Assembly: GCA_016793325.1 (NCBI GenBank)
Contig: JAEUKI010000024.1
Location: 87,130-151,129 of the forward strand
Source: Myxococcales bacterium
Lineage (GTDB): Bacteria; Myxococcota_A; Polyangia; Polyangiales; Ga0077539
Direction of reading: 5' to 3'
Length of the DNA: 64,000 nucleotides
In this document: positions 8,594 to 16,020 of the stretch, one piece after another
How the letters are laid out: every line of letters starts with the position of its first letter
Numbering within the stretch: the stretch's first letter is position 1
Notes under the pieces: model-generated
Told to the model about the DNA's origin: nothing
Seen by the model: only the letters and a program-made list of their open reading frames with translations
The model's database searches: none
Position numbers and translations under genes: made by a program

Positions 8594-9605
8594 GAATCGA
8601 GCCGCCGTGCGCAGCACTGGGTGCTTCGTTCCACCCATTGAAATTCCTAACGACGCGCTTCGCGCGAGATTTCGCGAGAGCGCCCCGGAGTTCGTCGACA
8701 AACAAGAGGCCGCGTCGGGCATTCGGACGCGCTGGGCCGCGCCCGAGGGCTGGGCCACGAGCGATTTGTGCGTCGAGGCCGCGAAGCGAGCGTTGGCGCG
8801 GGCCGGAGTCGGCGCCGACGAGCTCGACCTGATCGTCGTCGGGACGGACTCGCCGGACTACATCACGCCTTCGACGAGCGTCGTCGTGCAGGAAAAACTC
8901 GGCGCAAAGCGCGCTGGCACGTTCGACGTGGGCTGCGCGTGCGCGAGCTTTCCGACGGCCATCGCGACGGCGAGCGGGCTCATGAGCACGCAGCCGCACT
9001 TGAAGCGCGTGCTCGTGATCGGCGCGTACATGATGCGAAAGCTCTCGGACCCAACGGACACGATGAGCTTCTTCTACGGCGACGGCGCAGGCGCTGCGCT
9101 GCTCGAGCCGAGCGAAGACGGAGGCGTGCTCACCGCGAGCTTCCTCGCGGACGGGAGCTACTCGAAGGCGTGGGGCATCTACGCGGGAGGCACCGCGGAG
9201 CCCGCGAGCGAAGAGGCCATTCGCGCCGGCCGAACGCACGTGCGTCTCGTTGGAAAGTACCCGCCCGAGGTCAACGAACACGGCTGGCCGACGCTCGCGA
9301 AGCGGCTCTGCGAACAGGGCGGATTCTCGCTCGACGCCGTGGACCTGTGGGTGTTCACGCAGGTGCGTCGCCGCACGATCGAGAAGGTGATGGCGGGCTT
9401 GGGCCTCCCGATCGAGCGCGCGCACATGATCATGGACAAGTGGGGCTACACGGGCAGCGCGTGCATTCCGATGGCGCTTCACGACGCGATCGAAGCGGGC
9501 CGCGTGAAGCCCGGGACGCTCGTCGCGCTCATCGGGTCGGGGGTCGGCTACAACCAGGCGGGCGTCGCGCTGCGAGCGACCGAGCGACTGCTCACGAGCG
9601 GTTGA
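8592..9605 (+). CDS. Ketoacyl-ACP synthase III (FabH)-like protein lacking catalytic His and Asn
   Basis: A 337-residue thiolase-fold protein with full KAS III length. The nucleophile Cys117 sits in GCACASF. The two other triad positions are changed: the usual HQAN reads TQVR (Thr256) and the usual GNTSAAS reads GYTGSAC (Tyr286). The 30-residue spacing between these positions matches FabH, so the alignment is secure. FabH uses Cys-His-Asn to accept an acyl group and condense it with malonyl-ACP. Without His and Asn this protein more likely transfers or hydrolyses acyl groups, like KAS III-type acyltransferases in natural-product pathways. It is divergent from the glycosidase gene and nothing else nearby is lipid-related. 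Confidence 0.85.
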   Translation: MNRAAVRSTGCFVPPIEIPNDALRARFRESAPEFVDKQEAASGIRTRWAAPEGWATSDLCVEAAKRALARAGVGADELDLIVVGTDSPDYITPSTSVVVQEKLGAKRAGTFDVGCACASFPTAIATASGLMSTQPHLKRVLVIGAYMMRKLSDPTDTMSFFYGDGAGAALLEPSEDGGVLTASFLADGSYSKAWGIYAGGTAEPASEEAIRAGRTHVRLVGKYPPEVNEHGWPTLAKRLCEQGGFSLDAVDLWVFTQVRRRTIEKVMAGLGLPIERAHMIMDKWGYTGSACIPMALHDAIEAGRVKPGTLVALIGSGVGYNQAGVALRATERLLTSG

Positions 9606-9614
9606 CGTCGGCGT

Positions 9615-11306
9615 TCAGCGCAACGTGAGCTCGAGGCGAAACGTCCCGTTGTCGCCACCCGCGTTGCCGTCCACGACGACCGCGACACGCGTGTTCATGG
9701 TGCCGATCGGGACCATTGCGGACTCGGCGCGGCGAGGGCCACCGCCGGCGTTGGTGCACGTGTCGCCGGGGCACGCGCCGATCCCGTAGCGAAGCACGAG
9801 GTCCCAGTTGTCTATCGGGAGGATCGGCGTCGCGGTGATCGTGAGCGTTCCTGTGTCGACGGCCATCACGGACGCGACGACTTCGCGCCCGTCAGCGTTG
9901 CATCCACCAGGGCCTGTGCCGTCATTGTTGGCGCCGCTCGAGTCTTGGATGACGATCGTCTGTCCGCGACGAATCGGGATGGTGGTGGGCGTATCCGCGC
10001 ATGCTTCGACGAACGCGCCGACCTCGGTGAAGCACGCGACGTTGCAGCCGTCGTCCGGGACGCGATTGCCGTCGTCGCACGTCTCGGCCCCGTCGATCGC
10101 GCCGTTGCCGCACTGCGTGCAGCCGGTGTCTGTCGCGTTTCGAACCCAACCCGGGTTGCACGCGAACCCGCACATCCCGCCCGTGCACGTGGGGGTCGCG
10201 TTGAGCACTGGGAGGCAGGCCGTGCAGCGCGTTCCGCAGCTGGCGACGCTGTCGTTCGAGAGGCACGATCCCACACACAAATGAGTGCCCGCGGGGCACG
10301 TCCCGCCTCCGCACATACCTCCGGAGCACGTGAGCGCGGTGCCTCCGTCGGGGCCGCGACACGCGAAGCCGCACGCACCGCAGTTGGTGGGGCTGGTGGC
10401 GGTGTCGACGCACGCGCCCGAGCACTCGGCGCGGCCTGCTGCGCACACGCATCGACCCATCGAGCACGTTTGGTCCGCGCGACACATCGTGCCGCACGCG
10501 CCGCAGTTGTTGGGATCGCGCGTCGCGTCGACGCAGATCGCCGAGCAGCTCGTCGTGCCCATCGGGCACGCGCATGCGCCAGCCGCGCACGTCATGGGCG
10601 ACGCGCACGCGCGGCCGCACATTCCGCAGTGACTCGAGTCCGTCATCGTGTTCACGCAGCGACCGCCGCACGGCACGGTGGGCGCTGTGCACACGAGGGT
10701 GCAGCGGCCCGCGACGCACGAATCGCCGGTGGGGCACGCCATCCCGCAGGTGCCGCAGTTCATCGCGTCGGTCTGCGTGTTGGTGCACGTCGGGCCGCAC
10801 ATCGTCATCGGCGCTGTGCACGTCGCTCCGCACACGCCGCCGACGCAGAGCTGCCCGGCGCCGCACGACCGACCACAAACACCACAATTCATGTTGTCCG
10901 ACTGCGTGTTGACGCAGCGGTTCATGCAGGCGGTCTGGCCCATGGGACATCCGCACACGCCGGTCGAGCAGCTCGCCCCCGTGGGGCACGTCATCGCGCA
11001 GCCGCCGCAGTTGTTGGGGTCGCTGGCGGTGTCGATGCAGCGGCCACCACAATTCATCTGCCCCGATGGACAGGGAACGTCCGGCGGCGGCGACGGTCGA
11101 TCGTCGATCGCGTCAGGCGGTGACTGTCGATCGTCGGTCACGTCGTCCAACGTCGCGTCGGGGCCGTCTGCCAAACCCATGTCCGGTCGCGACGCGTCGC
11201 CGACGGACGTGTCTTGCCGCAGCGACGCGTGAGGTAGCGCGCAGGCTGCGCTCGCGAGGGATGCGACGATGAGCGCGGTCGATCTCGTGCGGTTCCACTC
11301 GAGCAT
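9615..11306 (-). CDS. Cysteine-rich repeat lipoprotein with Myxococcus-type disulfide repeat
   Basis: A 563-residue lipoprotein (lipobox SAAC about residue 23) with an Asp/Pro-rich linker. Seven tandem Cys-rich units of roughly 38-45 residues follow, each with the pattern C-x(5-7)-C-x(3)-C-x(8)-NCGxC-x(3)-C-x(4-6)-C-x(4)-C. Then comes one CGNGAIDGAETCDDGN...DDGC unit of the myxo disulfide-repeat type and a C-terminal beta-rich domain (VIQDSSGAN ... NWDLVLRYGIG) resembling pre-peptidase C-terminal domains. The ATG at 11306 puts the lipobox at normal distance; the upstream frame is Arg-rich noise. Likely an outer-membrane or cell-surface protein with many disulfides; function unknown. Confidence 0.8.
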   Translation of the reverse strand: MLEWNRTRSTALIVASLASAACALPHASLRQDTSVGDASRPDMGLADGPDATLDDVTDDRQSPPDAIDDRPSPPPDVPCPSGQMNCGGRCIDTASDPNNCGGCAMTCPTGASCSTGVCGCPMGQTACMNRCVNTQSDNMNCGVCGRSCGAGQLCVGGVCGATCTAPMTMCGPTCTNTQTDAMNCGTCGMACPTGDSCVAGRCTLVCTAPTVPCGGRCVNTMTDSSHCGMCGRACASPMTCAAGACACPMGTTSCSAICVDATRDPNNCGACGTMCRADQTCSMGRCVCAAGRAECSGACVDTATSPTNCGACGFACRGPDGGTALTCSGGMCGGGTCPAGTHLCVGSCLSNDSVASCGTRCTACLPVLNATPTCTGGMCGFACNPGWVRNATDTGCTQCGNGAIDGAETCDDGNRVPDDGCNVACFTEVGAFVEACADTPTTIPIRRGQTIVIQDSSGANNDGTGPGGCNADGREVVASVMAVDTGTLTITATPILPIDNWDLVLRYGIGACPGDTCTNAGGGPRRAESAMVPIGTMNTRVAVVVDGNAGGDNGTFRLELTLR

Positions 11307-11465
11307 GCGCTCGATCGTATCGCGCAATCGTCGTCGCCGTCGCGCACGCGAGCGGTGCGCGCGCGAAGGACGCTCGTCCGCGTCCGAGCCCCCTTCGTCC
11401 GAACGCGCCGCGCTCGACACACACCTGGACTACAACTGCACACCCCCCCTAGGAGTCGTCTCGCC

Positions 11466-12572
11466 ATGCGGTCGTCGAGCCTCGCCACCGAGGACACCCG
11501 TTCTGCTCTCGCGCGCACCGCGCTCGGCGTGGTGGTTTGCTCGCTGATCGTCGCGGTCCCGCTCGCGGCGCGCGTGGCCTTCGGCGTGCTCCGACCGTCG
11601 CAGTGCTTCATCGCGATCGCGCTGTCGTTTTATCTCTTCGCGACGTCGATGCTGACGATGACGTTCGTCTTTCGCGCGGCGATCCGTCGAGAATTCGGCG
11701 AGATTCGCTCGCTCGTCGCCGCCAGCGTCACCGGCGGGCTCGCGAGCGTGGTCTTCATGATCCCCTGGTTGCCGCTGATTCGCGCGCATCCGTCGCTCTT
11801 TCAGACGGTGCCCGGAGAGCCAACGACGCCGGTGTATTTTCTCGTCACGTCGGTCTCGGACTCGATCGCGATCGCGTTGTGTTGGGCGGGCGTCGTTCTC
11901 TACCCGTCGGCGCGCGCCGCGGCGATCGAGCGCGACCGAGACCTCCGAGCGCTCTCGATCGAGGCCGAGCTCCTTCGGCTGCGAGCGCACCTCGAGCCGC
12001 ATTTCGTGCTCAACACGCTCAACGCGATCGCGGCGATGGTCGTCGACGACCCGCGGGCCTCGCGCGAGATGTTGGGCGCGCTCGGAGACCTGTTTCGCGA
12101 CGCCTCGACGGACCGATCGACCGAGCGGCACACGGTGCGAGACGAGTTTTCGTGGCTCGAGCGGTACGCGTCGATCATCCTCATGCGCTACGGAGACAGC
12201 GTGCGCTTCGAGTGGGAGCCGCTCGACAGCGGCGTCGCGGAGCTGCTAATTCCGCGGCTGATTTTGCAGCCCATCGTCGAGAACGCGGTCCAGCACGGGA
12301 CCACGCGCCGCGCGAGCGGCGGGGTCGTTCGAGTCCGCGCGCGTCGCGAGGGCGCGCGGCTCGTGTGCGAAGTCGAGGACAACGGCCCTGGATTTCGTGA
12401 AGCGGCCCGTCGCGTCGGCGCCAAGGGGCTCAGCATCGTCGAGCGTCGCCTCGCGCTGGAAGCGCCGGGCAGCTCGATCGTGTTCTCCTCGACCCCCGGA
12501 GGCAAAACGCTCGTGCGCGTGCAAATCAGCCACCCCCTTCGGCGCGCGTCGCATCGCGAGGTCGCGTCGTGA
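11466..12572 (+). CDS. LytS/YehU-type sensor histidine kinase
   Basis: A 368-residue membrane kinase. Four hydrophobic segments fill about residues 18-150, with no separate sensor domain. The His_kinase motif LEPHFVLNTLNAI places the phospho-acceptor at His179. The ATPase part has an N box (ILQPIVENAVQHG), DNGPGF and GAKGLSIVERRL. Its stop overlaps the GTG of the LytTR response regulator by 4 bases, so the two form a coupled pair. ATG 11466 was preferred over an upstream frame that lacks membrane character. An RND efflux trio follows, which suggests, but does not prove, that the pair controls it. Confidence 0.9.
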   Translation: MRSSSLATEDTRSALARTALGVVVCSLIVAVPLAARVAFGVLRPSQCFIAIALSFYLFATSMLTMTFVFRAAIRREFGEIRSLVAASVTGGLASVVFMIPWLPLIRAHPSLFQTVPGEPTTPVYFLVTSVSDSIAIALCWAGVVLYPSARAAAIERDRDLRALSIEAELLRLRAHLEPHFVLNTLNAIAAMVVDDPRASREMLGALGDLFRDASTDRSTERHTVRDEFSWLERYASIILMRYGDSVRFEWEPLDSGVAELLIPRLILQPIVENAVQHGTTRRASGGVVRVRARREGARLVCEVEDNGPGFREAARRVGAKGLSIVERRLALEAPGSSIVFSSTPGGKTLVRVQISHPLRRASHREVAS

Positions 12573-13330
12573 CTCGGCTCCGCGCGTTGGTGCTCGAGGA
12601 CGAGTGGGGAGCGCGAAGCTACCTCGTCGAGCTGCTGCTCGAGACCGCGAGCGTGGACGTCGTGGCCGCCGTCGCGACGTGCGAGCAGGCCACGCAGGCG
12701 ATCGCCGCGGGCGTCGACGTCGCGTTCGTCGACGTCAATCTCGCTGGAGAAATGCAGGACGACGCAGGGCTCCGCTGGATCCGCGAGCTCGGGGCGTCCG
12801 CGCCGTCCGTGGTGCTGACGACGGCGTCCGATCGCCACGGGATCGAGGCGTACGCGCTCGGCGTTCGAGACTATTTGCTCAAGCCCTTCACCGCGGCGCG
12901 CGTCGCGCAGTGCGTCGAGCGCCTCGTCGAGCGAGCGCCGTCGAGCCGCGCGATCGCCGCGAGCCCGACCTCGGGCGTCCAGCGCGTCGCGGCGAGGCAG
13001 GGGCAGCGCGTCGTGTTCGTCCGACTCGACGAGCTCTGGGCGTTCGAAGCGTCGTCGCGCTTGACCTACGCGCACACGGCGAAGGGGCGCTTCGACGTGG
13101 ACCTCTCGCTCTCGGCGCTCGAGGCGTCGTTGGGCCCTTCGCTCCTTCGGGTGCACCGAAGTTGGCTCGTGCAGAGCGCGCACGTCGCGGGCCTCGATCG
13201 AGACGGCGGCGAGATGGTCCTGCGCGTGGGCGACCCCGATCGGCCCATCGTCGTCCCCGTGGCGCGAGACCGGGCGGGGTTCGTCCGAGAAGCGCTGTTG
13301 TCCGAGAGCGTTGGGCTCCGACGAAGTTGA
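12569..13330 (+). CDS. LytTR-family response regulator
   Basis: A 253-residue regulator. The receiver domain (1-115) has the acidic pair E10/D11, phospho-acceptor D55 in FVDVNL, and Lys in LLKPF. The C-terminal LytTR DNA-binding domain covers about 140-245 (VVFVRLDELWAFEASSRLTY, LLRVHRSWLVQ). LytTR proteins bind direct-repeat sites and activate nearby operons. It starts at a GTG overlapping the kinase stop (GTGA). The 78-base gap to the efflux operon contains an inverted repeat that could be a terminator or a control site. Confidence 0.92.
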   Translation: MTRLRALVLEDEWGARSYLVELLLETASVDVVAAVATCEQATQAIAAGVDVAFVDVNLAGEMQDDAGLRWIRELGASAPSVVLTTASDRHGIEAYALGVRDYLLKPFTAARVAQCVERLVERAPSSRAIAASPTSGVQRVAARQGQRVVFVRLDELWAFEASSRLTYAHTAKGRFDVDLSLSALEASLGPSLLRVHRSWLVQSAHVAGLDRDGGEMVLRVGDPDRPIVVPVARDRAGFVREALLSESVGLRRS

Positions 13331-13367
13331 CCTTTCGTCATCGAATCGCCCCCTCTCGTACGAAAGG
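13331..13367 (+). terminator. Inverted repeat after the response regulator
   Basis: CCTTTCGT (13331-13338) and ACGAAAGG (13360-13367) are perfect 8-base inverted arms with a 21-base loop, starting right after the regulator's stop and followed by a T-rich CCTTTTCTTTT. It could act as a weak terminator, or as a binding site upstream of the efflux operon. The long loop argues against a classical intrinsic terminator. Confidence 0.3.
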
Positions 13368-13408
13368 AGCCTTTTCTTTTCCGATATGCGACCCATGTGC
13401 GCGTCGCG

Positions 13409-14581
13409 ATGAACGTTCTTCCCATCGGTCGCCGCGCGCTCGCGGCGTTGACCGCGATGAGCGCGGTGGGGTGCGGGGGCACTACGCCCTCGAATGCAAC
13501 CGTTGATGCTTCGCGTCCCACCGTCGTTCGGGTGCAAACCGCCCGCGCGACGGCCCGCGACGTGGCAGACGCGAGGTCCTTCTTTGCGACGCTCGTGGCG
13601 GAGCAACAAGCCTCCGTCGCGCCGCTCGTCGCAGGCCGCGTCGAGCGCCGCTTCGTCGAGCGCGGAGATCGCGTGCGCGCAGGGGACCCGCTCTTTCGCT
13701 TGCGCGACGCGGACTATCGCGATCAGAGCGCGCAGGCCGCCGCCGCGCTCGGCCAGGCGCGCACGAGGTCTGTGTCCGACGCGCCCGAGGTGCGCTCGGC
13801 GCGCGCGACCGCCGAGGCCGCCGAAGAGGCCCTGCGCAGGCTCGAGACGCTCGCGACCCAAGGCTCGGCGAGCGCGCAAGAGCTCACCCGCGCTCGGGCC
13901 GAAGTGACCGCCGCCCGCGCGCAGCTCGCCATGGCCGAACAAGCGACGCGCGCCGCCCGCTTCGCGACCGCGCAAGCGCAAGCGCAGCTCTCGGCGACGC
14001 AGCGCGCGGTGGGAGACGCGATCGTCCGCGCGCCGTTCGACGGCGAAGTGATCGAGCGCCGCGCAGAGGTCGGCGATTTCGCGCCCGCGGGGGTTCCCAT
14101 CATCACGCTCCAGCGCCGAGACGCGCTCCGCGCGCGGTTCAACGCGGGGCAAGCAGACTCGTTCGTGCTGCGCGCAGGGCAGCGGGCGACGGTGCTCGTC
14201 GACGGGCTCGAGGGCGCGCAGATGCCCGCGGTCTTGCGCTACGTCAGCCCCGCGAGCGCCGAGCTCACGCGCGCGCTCACGATCGAGGCGACGATCGATC
14301 GTGTCGATCCTCGCGTGCGGCCCGGGCAGTTCGCCACCGTGCGCGTCGAGCTCGACGGGCGTCAGCGTCGCGTGGCGATTCCCCGGCGCGCGGTGCGCTC
14401 GCTCGCGGGCGTGTATCGCGCGTTCGTCCTGCGCGATCGGCACCTCGACGAGCGCGTGCTCTTCGTCCCCGAAGAGCCCGACGGCGAAGAGGCGCTCGTC
14501 GCGCGCGGAGTCGACGACGGAGACGAGGTCGTCGTCGATCCCACCGACGCGATGCGGGACGGACAGGAGGCGACGCGATGA
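13409..14581 (+). CDS. RND efflux periplasmic adaptor (membrane fusion protein)
   Basis: About 390 residues with a lipoprotein signal (AMSAVGC). The order is typical of HlyD/AcrA adaptors: a barrel-sandwich half (VAPLVAGRVERRFVERGDRV), a long Ala/Arg/Glu-rich alpha-hairpin (about 100-205), the second sandwich half (IVRAPFDGEVIERRAEVGDF), then beta-barrel and membrane-proximal parts (RVRPGQFATVRVEL). It bridges the inner-membrane pump and outer-membrane channel encoded next. A GTG at 13397 would add four residues. The stop overlaps the next start by 4 bases. Confidence 0.92.
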   Translation: MNVLPIGRRALAALTAMSAVGCGGTTPSNATVDASRPTVVRVQTARATARDVADARSFFATLVAEQQASVAPLVAGRVERRFVERGDRVRAGDPLFRLRDADYRDQSAQAAAALGQARTRSVSDAPEVRSARATAEAAEEALRRLETLATQGSASAQELTRARAEVTAARAQLAMAEQATRAARFATAQAQAQLSATQRAVGDAIVRAPFDGEVIERRAEVGDFAPAGVPIITLQRRDALRARFNAGQADSFVLRAGQRATVLVDGLEGAQMPAVLRYVSPASAELTRALTIEATIDRVDPRVRPGQFATVRVELDGRQRRVAIPRRAVRSLAGVYRAFVLRDRHLDERVLFVPEEPDGEEALVARGVDDGDEVVVDPTDAMRDGQEATR

Positions 14582-16020
14582 GCCTCGTGTCGACACAGGT
14601 ATTCAAGAGCGCCCCGCTCGCCGCGCTCGTGATCGCGTCGTCGAGCGCCGTCGCGTTTGCGCAGAGCGCGGACGGCGCGCGAGACGCGCAGCGGCAGCCG
14701 CAGCCGGCTGGAGCTTCGATCGCGCTCAACGAGCAAGAGGTCGAGCGCCGCGTTCGCAGCGTTTCGCCCGCGGTTCGAGCGCAGCGGGCGTCGGTCGCCA
14801 CCGCCGAGGCCGAGCGCGACCGCGCGACGCGGTCGATCGTCCCGGACCTCCAGCTGAGCGCGCGATACACGCGGCTCTCGAGCGTCCCCGAGGAGTTTCG
14901 ACGGATCAGCCTCGCGGTCCCGGGGATGCCCATGATGGGCGACGCGCTTGTGTTTCCCCAGCTCCTCGATCAGTTCGTCGCGCGTGCGCAGGTCACGCTC
15001 GCCGTCAGCGATCTGTTCACCCGCGCGCTCCCCTCGCTCCACGCGGCGGGGCAACGCGCCGAGGCCGTTCGCTACGACGCCCAAGCGCAAGAAGCCCGCG
15101 CGGTCCTCGACGCACAAGCTGCCTACCTCGGGTGGCTCCGCGCCCGCGCGGCGCTGTCGATCGCGCGCGCCTCGCGCGAGTCCTTCGAGCGACAACGCGA
15201 AGACGTCGTTCGCCGCGTGACGGCAGGGCAGATCGCGCTGTCGCAGCAGCTCCCGCTCGACGTGACGCTCACGTCCCTTCGACGCCAAGAGATCGCGCTC
15301 GAGGCCGGACTCCGAGGCGCAGAGGTCAACCTTCGCGCGCAGCTCGCGCTCGGCTCGGACGCGCTCGTTCCCACGGACGAAGCCGAGGAGCCGGCGGCGC
15401 TCGCAGCCACAGACCCTCGCGTTCGTCCCGAGCTCCTCGCGCTCGACGCCAACGCGCGCGCGCTGTCGCTGCAGTCTCGCGCGGCCGCGGGGTCGATCGC
15501 TCCGTCGCTCTCGGTCACGGGTGGCGTCGACATCGCCGCGCCCAATCCGCGGGCGTTCGCGCAGGCCACGATCGTTCCGCTCGCGACGTGGGACGTGTCC
15601 GTGCAGGTGTCGTGGTCGCTCTCGCAGATCCTCGACGGAGAGGCCTCGATGCGCGTCGTGTCCGCGCAGCGACAGGCCCTCGCGGCGCAGCGAGAGGCCC
15701 TCACGCGCGCGATCGACGCCGAGATCGCCGCCACGCGCGCAGAGTTCGACGGGGCGCTCCGAAGGCTCGAAGAGGCTCGTCGCGGGCTCGCTTCTGCAGA
15801 GGCGCTCGCGACGCAACGGCGCGGCGCGTTCGCCGCGGGAGCCGCGACGGCCACCGAGCTCACCCTCGCCGAAGCGGACCTCCTGCGACAGCGGCTCGAG
15901 CTCGCCGACGCGCGGCTCGAAGCGCGGGCCTCGCGCGCGCGACTCCGGTTCGCGTTGGGCGTCCTGCACTTCGAGCGCGCCGACTCCCTCGATCGCCCCG
16001 TTCGCCGAGAGGTGCGCTGA
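14578..16020 (+). CDS. TolC-family outer membrane efflux protein
   Basis: A 480-residue protein with a Sec signal ending near AVAFAQS and two TolC-type repeats made of long Ala/Arg/Glu-rich helices (for example VRAQRASVATAEAERDRATR, and a second set from residue 360 on) with short strands between. It would form the trimeric outer-membrane exit duct for the adaptor and pump encoded on either side. Start ATG overlaps the adaptor stop by 4 bases (ATGA) and its stop overlaps the pump start (TGATG), so all three are translationally coupled. Confidence 0.92.
   Translation: MSLVSTQVFKSAPLAALVIASSSAVAFAQSADGARDAQRQPQPAGASIALNEQEVERRVRSVSPAVRAQRASVATAEAERDRATRSIVPDLQLSARYTRLSSVPEEFRRISLAVPGMPMMGDALVFPQLLDQFVARAQVTLAVSDLFTRALPSLHAAGQRAEAVRYDAQAQEARAVLDAQAAYLGWLRARAALSIARASRESFERQREDVVRRVTAGQIALSQQLPLDVTLTSLRRQEIALEAGLRGAEVNLRAQLALGSDALVPTDEAEEPAALAATDPRVRPELLALDANARALSLQSRAAAGSIAPSLSVTGGVDIAAPNPRAFAQATIVPLATWDVSVQVSWSLSQILDGEASMRVVSAQRQALAAQREALTRAIDAEIAATRAEFDGALRRLEEARRGLASAEALATQRRGAFAAGAATATELTLAEADLLRQRLELADARLEARASRARLRFALGVLHFERADSLDRPVRREVR

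Noticed and set aside
14301..16019. Upstream extension of the RND pump frame by about 570 residues
   Set aside because: The extension lies inside the adaptor and TolC-like genes in another frame and is Arg-rich without domains. The pump starts at the TGATG overlap.
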